A DNA stretch of 64,000 bases. Origin: Adineta steineri. Taxonomy: Eukaryota > Rotifera > Eurotatoria > Adinetida > Adinetidae. Under the pieces are notes generated by a model. It had not been told where the DNA came from. It did not search any database and saw only the letters and a program-made list of their open reading frames with translations. Below are positions 43,327 to 57,100 of this stretch, piece by piece; position 1 is the stretch's first letter; each line of letters begins with the position of its first letter. The stretch is from contig CAJNOI010000005.1 of the NCBI GenBank assembly GCA_905250115.1, positions 434,001 through 498,000 of the forward strand, read 5' to 3'. Position numbers and translations under genes: made by a program.

Positions 43327-46300
43327 ATGTCAACAGCAGTGGTAACTTCTACTCCTATGAAAGAAAAGAAGAAGCATTCATCACCGAATAAACAAAATCG
43401 AACAGCTGTTGCTGGTACATTAAAAGTATGTATTTATCATAGACTAGATTGTTCATAATATTTATTATTTTATTTTTAGCGTAATCCAAAATATGAATTG
43501 AAAAAGGATGAACTTATTCAATTATTGGGACGTTTCGAAGCAGAACTTCAAGCAAAAGAAATTGCATTAGCTGCATTAAAGGTAACACATACGTAATTCT
43601 AGAATTTCAAGTATCATATATTAACACTGTGAAAGATTGACACTAATTACTCACAGAATATCGTGTGTTTCTATAACTCTTCTTTCACATTCGATTAATT
43701 ATCATCAAATAAAATTATTTTTAGTCCGAAAAGGTGAAAACACTTTTATCAAATGCACGATTTGGTCGTCTCAGTTGTCAAAGTGATCCCTATAGTACAT
43801 TACTTCGAGATAGTGAACATGTTAAAGAAGATGTACTCAATGAACAGATACCAATGAAAAATGCCTATGAAACACAACTTGTTCAACTTGAAGAACTTAT
43901 AATACAACAAAGAAAACAAGTTCAAACATTAAAAATTGCACTTGATAATACAGAAAAACGATTTATCTTGGTATATAAAAGCATTTATTAATAAATAAAT
44001 TTCTATTTTTTTTTTATTTTATATTTTTAGTTAGCTGAAGAACTTGAAAAAGAACGAAAAGAAAAAGATCGATTACAAACATATCAAAGTCAGTTATTAC
44101 TTGCTCAAGAAGAAAAATTTCAATTAAGAAATGAAGTAATTAAGATATTTATTTAATAAAAATCTTTTTATTGTATTTTTAAAGCTTAACAATGTTCAAT
44201 TACATAATCAAGATTTGGAATTACAATTAAGTCAAGTCATGAAACTTCTTGAAAATGAACATGAACGACATAAAAAATTTATAATCCTTCTTTTAAATGA
44301 ACGTAAACTTGAAAATGAACAACATAAAGAACAATTAAAACAATTATCAAATAATCATATGACGTACGAAAAAAAAGATTTTTTATTTCAAATGAAATTT
44401 GTTTTTTTTAGTAATGGTACACAACGTGAAACAAAATTAAAAGAATTACAAATAGAAAATGAACGTAATAAAGATGTTTTAACAGCACGTATTAAACAAT
44501 TACAAAATGAAATTGATTTATTAGTAAAAGAAAAGAAACAACAAATATTAGTGAATAGTAAGTTATTTTCTTTTTCTTTTTTTTTGAACAAAAGACTTTA
44601 ATTATCAAAAGATGTCAATAGATTTTTGTCGAATTTTACGATTAAAGTTTCACTTGTATTTCTTTGATTAAAAGATTGTATGGTCATTCTCAACATTTAG
44701 ATATTCCAATATCAGATGGAGAAATTGTTGAAACAAGTTCGAAACCTCAACATAAACCACGACAAGTACCATCAACAATCACTCAAACACCTGTTCCAAT
44801 GAATGATCCAGTACCATTACCACTACCACAACCGCCACCGCTACCCAATCCTGAAAAGCCATCTACATCAACAACAACGATAGCATCGGGAGGTGGTATT
44901 CGCCGTCCAACTATTATTCCAGCACCTTCGTCATCAAAAAATGTTAATAATCCAATACCAAAAACCGCACCTATTCCACCATCAGTTCCAACACGTGTAC
45001 AACAAGCACCATCATTGACAAGTTCAACATCATCGATTCCTGAATTACCCTCATCACCAATACCTACTGTTGCTAAACGTAATGTTATACCTACTCGTTC
45101 AGTATCAAATGTTCCACAATCTCCAATGATGTCCAATCTTCGTTCGTCACCAAGCAATAGTCAGACAACAACATCATCATCATCATCTATTGCAACTGTT
45201 TCATCAACAGTAGCAAACAATGTAACACGTCCCGGTGGTATTCCACGTTTAACAAAAAGTTCAAATCAAATTGTTAAACCGACAACAAAAACTGGTCCAG
45301 CGAAACGACCTGGCCAGGTAAATCAATATTTTCTTATTTATCTATTTAAAAAAAAATAATATTATAATTAAGTAAACTAACGCATGATTTCATACTTTTT
45401 TATCATTTATATTATATGATAAAAAGGATTAAAAAAAAAATTAGTTTATATATATATAACGATTAGACTTGTGGTTCTGTATTCTATTCTCTACATCTTA
45501 TAGACTAGCTTTTCATCAGAACACAAAATTGATGATCTACAAACTCTGTTAGAAATTATGCATACAGGTAATCTATCTATCTATTCTATTACGCACATTA
45601 AATCACCCATCGTCTGTCTATGCTTTTTATGTTTGTGTCAATATTTTATCACTGAGCTTCTTCTTATGCTTCTTATATACTAATCTATGCTAATCATATC
45701 TGCTTGGCTAAATTTTTTGTTGTTTTATTTCTTTTGATTCTATTTCTAATTTTTATATTTTAGTTGCTGAAAATCGTTTAACCCCTCTACAAGATACTAA
45801 TGCCGATTTAACATCATACACAGACAAGAGCGATTTAAATCGTACATCCTCAACATCATTTTCATTAACATCATCATCATCATCAATATCATCATCATCA
45901 TCACCGCCACCACCACCAACTTCACCATTGTCAACGTCATTGCCAGCTCCACATTCCGATATAATTGTTTTTCGAGCTGCTGAAAATGGAGATACTGGTA
46001 ATAGATCAATTATATCTCGAATTTCTTTTTTAAACATAAATGGAAATTCTTTGTAGAACAACTGCTGAAATTTCTTAAACTTGGTTCTAATCCAAATAGT
46101 CAATTACCTGATGGGAATTCCTGTCTTCATCTAGCGGCAGTCAATGGTCACATTGAGTAAAAAAATCTTTCAAATTCTATCGACAATTCTATCTAATCAT
46201 TTTCAATTAAGATGTATTCGTCATTTACTTAAATTCGGTGCTAATTCATCCATAGAAAATAATAGTGGTTTATCACCATGGCATAATTTATCCAGATTGA

Positions 46301-48570
46301 ATGAAGCAATTGAACTTGAATGTTTGCAGTTGTTTGTTGATATGAGTCAAACTCTAGTAAATAATTTGCAAGAAATTTAATTATATAATTAATTTTTGAA
46401 TATATATATTTAGCCACCTACAGATCTGATTTTTGATGCTATTGAACATAATCATACAAATACATATGGTTATTTATTATCAACTATGCATGAAGAACTC
46501 AAAGATGATCCTTCATATCTATCACGTTTATTAAGAACATCATTAAGATCTTCAAATACTGTAAATATTGATTGTTTTTCTTTTCTAAAATTATGATTAA
46601 TCGTCCTTTATATTTTAGTATTTTCTTGAATGTTTATTTGCTATTATAACCATGCAAGATTTTATTCAATTTTTTGATCCTAATACATTTATATCTAATG
46701 AATGTTTTGCTGTTTTATCAGCATTACATGATGCTGAAACTGATTTAAAACCAATTCATGTAATTGTTCGTATTGCATCATCTAATCGTGAACATCGATA
46801 TTCTTATGGAATTGGTACAATATCTATAACACCAGAATTATCTTGGCTTGATCTTGAACGAAAATGTATAAAAATATATACCGATCATATTACACAAATT
46901 GATTCACCATTTGATTATATTAAATCTTCTATTGGTTGTTCAGCAAATCATATCGATACGTTAACACTTGGTTTAACTAAATGGCATTATCAAGATAGTC
47001 CACTTGATGGATCACCTATGCCATATACAGCTGCACGTGAACAAAATTCTATTATGATTCAACTTAAAGGCATTGATCTAAATGCAACAGATTCTTTAGC
47101 ATATAATTATTTTATTCCAAGTCAAAATTTAAAAAATTTTATTCGTTATGTATGTTTTTGATTTTAGTTGATAAGATTAAATAATTTTCTTTTTTTCTTT
47201 TTAGATTGAACAAAATCTTTATGTTGGTGTTTATGGAGCTGCATATTTACAAAAGAAATCTTTATTTGAAGATCTAATGAGATATTTAGAACGACCAATG
47301 GCATTTTCAACTACTCCGAAATTTAAAGTTATTAGATTTGAATTTGAAACTTTAACAAGCATGGATGATTGTATTGATGAACTTGTTGCACAAGGTATAA
47401 TAATTGAAATCTAATCTTTATTTATTATGTAATTAATTTAGATTTTTTTCGTACTCATCCATGGTTAAATGAACAACAACAATTTGTAAAACATGTACTT
47501 TATTTTGCTAATATACATAATAGTATTGGTGCTGATATACTTAATTTATTATTAAATAGTGAATCAATTTCTGATTCATGTCAAAGATTATATTATTCAA
47601 AAAGAGATAATCAACGTAATTATTTAAAAATTTCTTATTTGTTTTTAAATTAATATTTTCTCTTTTAGAATCAACAATAATTTATTATTTCCCATCCATT
47701 TTTCATATATTTATTACTATGAGTAAACGTACATGGTCAACAGAAAATGAAATTTATAAAAAATTTAAATGGATACCATTCAAAATTGATAGTGTACCAT
47801 GGAATGGTTTACTTAAACGACATTTATGGAGACGTATGATCGATACGTAAGCATTTATATAGTTTACTGATTAAAATTTACTTTTTTTTTGTATTTCTAA
47901 TTAGTAATGTTTGTGAAAATCGTCCAGTTGATAATGAATTGATAAAAACATTGCAATGGATAACAAATGTTTGGCAACGTTATAATGAATGTTTACAGAA
48001 ATTAAGTCTTCAAGATGCATTACTTGGACCAGCTCTATTTTTTGATTGTCCTATGGAACGTGATGCTATTTTTGAGTAAGTATTAGAGTTCAATTTAATA
48101 AGACAAACATTTATTATGAATAGTTGGTTACAAATGAAATGGAATACAATAGTAGCGCCACTTGTTCGTGAACTTTCAATGAATAAATGTGCTCAACCAA
48201 AACCAAAAGGATCAACATCAGCGTCAGCAGCTGCCAACGCTATTGCTTCATCTTTACGTGCCAATAGTCTTGAAATTAGTACACCATATGAATCCGTAGC
48301 ATGTACAGCTCTCTATGTATTATTACATCGAGCTGTGTCACGTGATTGTCCATTAACAGGACAAGGTAAGAACTATTTTCTTTTGCTTTAATAAACAAAT
48401 AATTATATTTTAATTTTGATTTAGAACGTGAACAATATTTATTAAATTTTGTTGGTAGTCGTTTGGAAGGTGGTGGTTCATCGTCGATGATGTCTTCGGC
48501 AGCATCAAGTCGTGCTAGTACCCCTCAACCATCTAATTATTGTGACTTTGTATCTATACAACTCGAGTGA
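43327..48570 (+). CDS. CTTNBP2: Cortactin-binding protein 2 (CTTNBP2) homologue
   Basis: Begins MSTAVVTSTPMKEKKKHSS. Then comes the CTTNBP2 N-terminal domain: ELKKDELIQLLGRFEAELQA, KEIALAALK, NARFGRLSCQSDPYSTLLRD, followed by a long coiled coil (about 43850-44560) and a Pro/Ser/Thr-rich central region (about 44700-45320). Ankyrin repeats follow (about 45960-46300: VFRAAENGDTEQLLKFLKLG, NSCLHLAAVNGHIECIRHLL), fewer than the six of vertebrate CTTNBP2. The large C-terminal domain (46600-48570) includes SLQDALLGPALFFDCPM, FDWLQMKWNTIVAPLVREL and a TALYVLLHRAVSRDCPLTGQ stretch, which match the vertebrate C terminus. Several exons join cleanly, including a 49-bp intron at 44363-44411. CTTNBP2 binds cortactin and striatin complexes and stabilises actin and microtubule structures. 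This is the full-length form, unlike CTTNBP2NL, which lacks the ankyrin half. Confidence 0.9.
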
Positions 48571-50984
48571 AAATAATGATGATGATGATGCTAATGTTCA
48601 CTGAGGATTTTGTGATTTATGTTGCTTTTTGTTTTGTCGTATATTTTTAATGGATCGGCACTTTGATTTTCTTTTTTTCATCTTCTTCTCACATTAATGT
48701 CAGGTGTAACTGATTTTTACTTGAAGAATCAGCTCTTTTTTTTTTCTTTTTCTTTCATTTATACAATCGTATTTTTTGGTCGAGTTTTCTTTTTCTGCTT
48801 CCATATCATAGTTTAACTTCTCATTCTTTGTCCGCCTAGACACGGCTTTTGTTTGCTGATGTTTTTCTTTGTCTTCGTATAATTTGTCGTGATAAGTATT
48901 CACTTTTGAAAGGTACATCTTTTTGTCATTTTTTTTGTCACACACGTCAATTGTACTAATCGAACGGAACGAAGCGATCCTATGCATAAGCGACTGTTTA
49001 TTCATCTTCTTTGTTGTCATGTTTGCAGTACATGATGTATGTATAAAAGAAAGAGTTTTTTTTCTGAAAAATATCAGCAAAATAAATATATACTGATGTT
49101 TATATTAAAGAAAAATATATACTGTACAGCATATTTTTTGTTCAATTTATCAACCAAATATATTCTCATTACAATGATTTATTATTATTAAATATCCTAT
49201 TGTAATAATATAAACAAAATCAGTCGTCGCATGAGACAAGCGTGAATCTGCATTTGTTTTTCGATTTTGAACAAGAGATTTAGTTCGTTACAGGTCTACA
49301 TCTACACCCACATACACACCATATAGCTTAGAAAAATTTCATCGTGATACTGTCGTAGACTTATACTCTTGACTAAAGCTCGCCAGATCTAAAGTTTTAG
49401 GGTCTAAATCAACCTGAGCTCGTTTTTGTGAATAACAGAGAGTTTGTATTGCAATTTTTTTATACGAGAAATATCTATGATCTTCAATGAATGGTTGATA
49501 AAATTTCTAAAAATATTAAATGTGTATCATTCGTATTCTTGAATTAATAAAAGATATTTGCTACTCTTTATTAAGAGTGTAGGTGAGATAAATAAGATAC
49601 ACCCGCGCTCACACTCACATCTATACCCTTCGTGAGGACACGAATCCTTTTCAGATTTTTCATATATCATTGAGGTTTATCTATCGCCAAAAGATGATGT
49701 TTAAAAGCCTTGAACACCTAAAGATGTTCCCTCGTCAACCAATTTGTGTATATGTTTTCTAAGTAGATAATATTTTGAATGTCTATGCTTTCCATTTCAT
49801 AATTTTATCCCATAAGAGTTATAAACTTCGGTCTTTTTCTATGTTAACCTTAAAATTGTCTTTTGCGGACAATTTCTCATAGTAGAATATATTCTAGTAA
49901 TAATATACGTGTAAGATTTGAAAACAAGTTTGCTATCAATCATCATTTATTACTAAACAATCGTAAAGATCATACAGTCACGTATACTTTCTTGATTTAT
50001 TAAAATAAAAAAAATAAGTTATATGAACACGATCAATCACGTTTTTTCATTATTCCAGTATTTATAAGAATGTTCATTCTATTCAAATTCAGAATCGATC
50101 GCATTATTTTCTACATTTCTACAATAGTCTTCAATTCATTCAGGTGAGCATTTTGTTAAAATTCAATTTAATAAAAGTATAATTAACGAAATCTAATCAG
50201 TATGCATATATTAAGCATTTTTCTACTGATGCGACAGATTCCATCATACGAAACAAAATAACATATCAACTATAGTAAAGATTCTTTTGATAAGGGAGAA
50301 GCAACACTTCATTTCTATTTCTCATTGTAGTTTTTATCAGTTTATTTTTTTGGTCAGATAACTTTAGATTACGATGTCGTATTAATCTGATACATCATCG
50401 CGCCATTCTAAGATGTCTGCTAATAATCACATCCATGAACTTGATTATTTTCTAAATTGATAAAAATTGCTGTGGTATCCTCAAAATTTTGAAAGATATA
50501 AGAGAAATCTAATTGGCATTTGAGGATAAAAGTTTGAATATTTTAAATCGTGTTTTCTCTTCTGAGAAAAGCAAGAATATTTTTTGATAGTAAAATATTC
50601 TATGAAGTATGATCGAAGTTTTTGAGGAGTAGAGATTCAAGACAGCCAAAAACTTTGCATTGCAGTGTCGCAGCAATAAAAAACAGATAACCAATCGGTG
50701 AGCAATCATGTTACTTTAAAAAGTAACTGTGTTGCACCGCATTGCGTTCTTAAACCAGATACAGTTACCGTGATAAATGTTAGAAAGCTGTTTTAGACTA
50801 GGATAGATACAATCTGCATTGTCGGCAACGCATCATTGCCGTCGTCGCATCTCTATCGCGAGCCTGCCATCGCGAGCATTCCATGATTCCAGTAGCGATA
50901 AAATATCTATAAGGAAGATTTTCATTCACGACGCTACTAATAAAACAACGTGATGCTTGGCCCGTATTAAAGAGGACCCATTCA
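48571..50984. other. Intergenic CTTNBP2 / large membrane protein gene
   Basis: The CTTNBP2 3' UTR (pyrimidine-rich, to about 49090) is followed by AT-rich DNA. Telomere-like fragments occur near 49300 (CTACACCCACATACACACC) and 49600 (ACACCCGCGCTCACACTCAC). The stretch 50730-50980 has more GC than its surroundings (ATCGCGAGCCTGCCATCGCG) but no convincing frame. Confidence 0.5.
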
Positions 50985-51027
50985 ACACCCACACCCAAAA
51001 TTGTGAAACTAATTTAGTTTCACAATT
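50985..51027. repeat. Telomere-like half-site abutting a perfect hairpin
   Basis: ACACCCACACCCA (50985-50997) is followed by AATTGTGAAACTAA (50999-51012) and its exact inverted copy TTAGTTTCACAATT (51014-51027), with a one-base centre. It lies about 165 bp upstream of the first usable ATG of the large gene, so it could be a regulatory site or a repeat remnant. Confidence 0.5.
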
Positions 51028-51190
51028 TTTCATAATTATTCATCTATTTTATTATTCAATCATTGATGGTATGTTTGTAAAAAGAAAATTTCAATTTTAG
51101 AGTAAACTATTCTTATTACTTGTGAACGTACGAAAAAATAAACATTACACTCATCAAAAGATTGATTCATCAAGTTTATCCATTCTTGGA

Positions 51191-54100
51191 ATGATGAATC
51201 CCAAAACTCTGTTTCAATGGTTCCTTCAGAAAGCATCCAACTATAATCTCTTTGTGCTCGGAGAAGATGACTACGACGATGATGATGAACCAAAAGATCC
51301 GGAAATTGTACTTAAAAATCAAAAATATAAAACTCGATTATACATCCTTCTTCTTACGGGTACGTAGCAAACACGTTTTCGTTTTTCAAATGTACATTAC
51401 CATCGAACAGAATGTATTCGATGATAATTCATTGCCAAATTTTGATCGGTTTGATCTGGTTGGCGGAGCCTTTTTCCGTTACAAAGAACAAATGTAAAAC
51501 TTCTGATATAAGACAAACTCTTTTTGTTTGACAGTTGATTTCTAAGATCGATGATTCTTAGTTTTTCTTTAAAGTCTCTCATTCAGCATACACATACAAT
51601 TAAAGTAAGTGAGTAAAGAATTTCATAGATATAAAACATCAGTAGTCAATCGTAGATAATATTCAACTATGAGAATTTGCACGATTTTTGTCTCTCTCTT
51701 TTACTTTTGTATTTTAGTGTCCGTCTATATTCTCTTCTATACTACTTTGATGAAGGCAGAATCTTCAACAGTTACTGTCTCTGATATTACACTCGTCAAA
51801 TTCAATGAACTTTACTCAAAACATAAGGAAACTCTTTCATGTCCATGTTCAAAAATCAGTATGCCTTATAAAACTTTTGTTTCCAATACAATCAAACATC
51901 ATCCTGTTTGTAAGAGTATTTTCGTGAATCAATCATGGATTGAAGCATTGTATTTATTAAATGCAAGTCAATATGGAGTGTGGGATTTTCGAACAACAGC
52001 TAGTTTTCAGGTGAGTGTATATTACTTTTCCAAAAAACATTGCTTTAGATGAAAACTACATTTAATTGTAGTCTTGCTTTTCGATGTATTTGAGAACACT
52101 TCTTTATAAGAGATTTTATTATTCTTAGTTTGAAATTGATTTGTATTTTACGAGAAGCAATAACGAGGAAAAGTTAAAATATGTGTCTGAAGAAGATTTA
52201 GAATCAATTTTCAATGATTAACATGTATTCAATCTGAAGATGGGTGTGGGTGTGAGTGTACGATTATTACAATACGTCTAGACCACACTCACACCCACGC
52301 TCTCAAGAAAAATTTTAAAATATACAGTTTCACAGAGCTCGATAAGCTCTATCAAACCATATATAAATCGCGAAAAAAACATTTTAGTCGATTTTTGCAT
52401 TTGTTGCACCTTATAATCTTTTAGATATTAACTTATTGATTTTGTTTCTATTTAGTTTGCACTTTTGTCTGATTTTTGTTCAATCACTCAAGATGCAATT
52501 TTTCAAATTGAAAATGATGTTGGAAACAATGATTTTATTACAACTTATCTTCTTACTGACACACAAATTCACTTCGAAGTGAATAGTACAACGGAATCTT
52601 TCAAAAACAGTGCATCTGCTCGAATAATTATGTTCTTGAACTATTTAAGAACAACTGTACGAGAAAATTATTTAGTGTCAGCTCTTAATACAAATTTAAT
52701 AACTGGAATATCCTCCAATTCTAATAATATGATTCATGTAGCTGCATTCCCAGTATACTATAAGTCTGCAAGTGGAAACAGTGTGTCCTGCAATCAAGGT
52801 AATCCAACTAGTGCAGCTACTCTCAATCCACTGTTAAATGGTTCGCTGACTGTCAACCGTATACCGAGATTTGAATCTATGCCAAATTCTACAATTGTCA
52901 GTGGATTCTTTGCAGCATGTACTCCTCTTGAAGCTCTTCTTCAAAGTACACTTGATTGTTTATATGAAAACGAGTGTCTACAATTATTATCCAATTATTT
53001 TCCAGCTCTTAATCATGTATGTATAACACTCTTTTAACTTTCATACATATTCATATTGTCTAGATGGGCGTTAATTGGACCGATTTTCTTCTGACTTCGA
53101 AACAACAAAATCTTTCTGTGAGCGATTATTTCAATAATCTTTTTATTGAAGAATGGTTGACAAATATAAACTATTCAAAATATTTTAATGAATGTCATCC
53201 TTCAGCATGTACATACACGGCAACAGATCGAGCTGCTTTCACTTATGCAATTACTCTTTTCATTAGCCTCTATGGTGGTCTCGTGATAATACTTCGTTTA
53301 AGTGCATCACTTTTGGTAAATGTCTCATTAAAATTCAAATATCGTCCAAGAAACATACGTATGCATTTCGGTAATTTTTTCAGATATATTAAGAAAAAGT
53401 TTCATCGTAAATATAATTGATATTCAATTTTTAGTGTGTCACAACATATGTCTACGTAAATTTTTTCGATTGATGAAACGTTTAAACTTGTTTAAGAAGA
53501 TCAATGAGCGAACAGAAAATAATATCAAACAGCAAAAGATTATCACACGTGCTTATTTGATTTTACTAACTGGTATAGTTACTTTTGCTATGTACATGTG
53601 AACTTAGACACTAAAATATTCAATAGTCAAATGTAGATTGTCAGATAATTAAATAATGAAAGATGTACATGAAACACCGCTGTTATTCTATACTTGAACA
53701 TCTAAACTATCAATATTGATTTATATAATATCTGACTGAGATCTCAAAGATTAAATACAATTATCAAGTTTCGCACTATTGAATCTTACATAAGATATTG
53801 TATAAAAGAGTTCTGATATCTGAGTAGAGATCTATGTTGATGAACTACTGAAATTTCTCATTTTTTTGTGTTTATCACTTAGTAGTCTGACTTGTCATCA
53901 ATCCATATCTTTTTATCATTCATAAATTGCAGATTGCTTGGAGTTGAACAAAAATAAGTTCATTGTCGACATACTAAGATTGTTGAATGTTATTTGCAAT
54001 CTTTCTATTGAAGATATGTTTATAATAACATGTTTATTTTTTGTTTTTTCTCATTAGGTTCAATTATTGTGCTTCTTCTCTTCACTTCATTGAATACTCA

Positions 54101-57100
54101 AACAGCTACGGTGACTATTCCAAATCCGTCATTAGATATGTATAAAAATTTACAAACGCTACACTCAACTACACCCAATTGTCCTTGTTCGACTAAGACT
54201 ATCTCGTATCGTTCATTTGTTTCATTATCTCCAGTATTGCATCAAGTGTGTTCAAGTGGTTTTGTTACTGATGATTGGGTTGCATTATTAAAAAGAAGCA
54301 CCACTAAAGAACAACCTAATGATTGGCGTAATCGAGCTGGAGCACAATTCCAATTGTTGTCTGACTTTTGTCGACTGGCTAATAAAACGATTGATGATAG
54401 TATTGATCGCTTTCTAAAGAAGTTCTTTATCGCTTCAACTGTATTTAATGAAATCGATTTCAATACACAATTAAATGTAACTCTCAGACAGTTTTATAAT
54501 TCGACAATTTTCGACTTTAGTCTTCAGAACGACGTTGTACGTCTTTTGTTGCAAGTCGATCAGCCTTATATGGGATCGCTACTGATGGCAAACTTAAACT
54601 GGTATACTAATCTCATCGTAACCAGTACAGAAAATGAAAGGAGCAATCAATCCTTACCGCAGGTATGGTAATGCTTAGAATAATAAAATATTGTCTTTCT
54701 TTTTAAATATAGTAGTGTGTTAGCAAACTTCTATTGTCTCCACAATTCTTTGTTGATACTAACAGAAACAATCAGAAATGTGTATAATTAAAAAGTACTT
54801 ATGTATGCTATATTCATTAGGCAACCATTGAAATTGAAGGAAAAATGAGATAACATTTCTCTGATAATTTTTCGATATAAATATTCGAAAAACCATGTCG
54901 CTATACTTTTTCTCGTTATATGCTAGTTGTTTTTAAACATAGAACCGTCAATTAAAAGACGGTGGTAGGTAAATGCGATCCACGATTATCTTTAAAAAAA
55001 TCAGCATAATTGTAAAAGCGATATTACATGACGTCATGAGCATAGATTTCAGTAAGTGACAACAGCAACGCTTTGAGCGAACTAAGTCAGGCTAAGAAAA
55101 GTCGGTTTATAAAGTATTGAATGATGGCTCGATTCGACCTAGTTCATAGTAGCGTATCTAGAACAAATACTAGAGTAAGCACAACTGCTTTCAAGCTACT
55201 TTTCGAGAATATATCGGTTCATGCCTAAAATAATAGGATAATATGATATTAGATTATCAATAGATGATAGATTTTATATAATCTCTATTGTACTTTCCAG
55301 AAGCTGTCTCATACGAGAAGTATCCCAATGCATTTCTTTCTAATGTAATTTTTCAATTTTACGATGGGACTATAATTTCTGAAAGCCAATTGATAGCAAA
55401 GTATAAATCTTTTTTTTTATTTCTAGGTATTATTTACTTTACCTAGTATTCCAGAAAGTAATTCGACAGTGCTCACCTGTATTTGTGCAACTAATCCTCA
55501 TTGTCGAGCTTTAAACATCATTTATACTCAAACATCCATTCATGGTATCTATGTCTCTTATGTAATGCCATCTTCTATTAGAGGTTGCCTAAATAGTGAT
55601 TCTCTACTGCTCTCAACCTTACAATGTTTGTATGCAGATTCAGATTGTTTCCTAATTCTACTTAGTCACTTTAAAAAGTTCTATAGTTCCAGTGAGTTGA
55701 AATTATCGTTACATGATATTAGTCCTTTAATCAATGATCCAACACGGAGTCGTTTTCCTCCAAATACTTTAGTTTCAACTATATTTAAAGAAATGATGGT
55801 GGAACAATGGAGTGAATCTTCGTCATACAAGAACTTTTACGAATCATGTGCACCGATTCATTGTACATATTCTGAAAAAATTCGTACGAAGACTATTGAG
55901 GGAATAATGTTAGCATTGATGTCTGTGATTGGTGGACTTGTTGTCTCACTACGTCTTATCACACCGTATCTTGTCCGATTTTTCTATCACTTATGGGAAA
56001 AGATCAACAAAAGACAACAAAACCAACAGCAAGACGAACAAGGTAAATATTAATCTGATGTCTATAAAAAATACTACAGAGCGAATGTATTCATACAACA
56101 ACGATATTTGTCTAATGCAGTTTATATAAGATGAGAAGAAAGAAAAGAAGAATTCATGTGTGATCTTAGATGATACTTTATAAATGGTAGCCAAAACCAG
56201 TGACTACAATCTTTTTTAAGATGGCTTGACAAATTTCAATGATATTAAAATCTATGTCACATCTATTTATCAATCTTCAGGTGTGTCCATAACCTATGAA
56301 TTAACAATTCAAAGAGTTCAAGAGTCATGTCACAAGAAGAAATTTAGTAATTCGAGGAAATTGAGAGATTTTATAACTTAAACCATTTAAAGAAGCGTCC
56401 ATATAGAGGAGTATGAAATTCATCCAAATCAAACATATATAAAATTTGATTAAATCAAAGGTAAACATAGTAATAGGCGCAAGTATTAGTGTTGGTAGAG
56501 AGTTAAAGAACGGCTCAATTTATATGTTCATCTCTAAAAGTAACACTCATCTTCTAGCGAAATAGGTCATCTTCGCCTACACTTGCATACCCTGTTTCTC
56601 ATCAACCAACAACCACCATCAAAAATTTATAACTTGTTTTTATTTATATAGTTCATGGAAACTGTTGCGATCGATTCAAAGTAACCATGAGGAATGTGAT
56701 CAAACTTTTATATACCACTCTCATCAATCTAAACATATTTTCGTTGAGTGATATTGGTAGTAATGTTGATCCGATAAAAGCTAAACGTCTTGGTCGATGG
56801 GCAACTCGTCTGTACATTGCTTTATTCATCGGTGGTCTTAGTATTCTTACTGTATATAACGTAATTCAACCACAAATGATGACGAAAACTTTTGATAAAC
56901 CGTCTTTCAATGTTTACAATGATCTGAAAAAGCTTTATGGTGATGAATTAAAATGTCCATGTTCAGTAATTGCATCAGTATATAGTCGATTTATAGAAAT
57001 TGACCCAATATTCCATCACGTAAGATAGCATAATAATATTCATAGTCTTGTCAGCAGTATTTCCATTGATTATTTTCTGGGACCATCATATACCACTCGA

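Noticed and set aside
44783..45157. 124-codon minus-strand frame within CTTNBP2
   Set aside because: Shadow of the Pro/Ser/Thr-rich coding exon; Gly/Asp-rich composition follows from that.
49090..50984. Possible gene in the less AT-rich block at 50730-50980
   Set aside because: The minus-strand frame at 50798-50998 has no recognisable domain or splice partners; base composition alone is not enough.
51122..51190. Upstream start for the large membrane-protein gene at 51122
   Set aside because: The codon there is GTG, not ATG; the first in-frame ATG is 51191. Translation from an upstream exon remains possible.
53580..54057. End of a first gene and start of a second at the stop after FAMYM
   Set aside because: A GT donor at 53573 and AG acceptor at 54057 join LILLTG to SIIVLLLF in frame, forming a complete membrane segment, so one gene is more likely than two.
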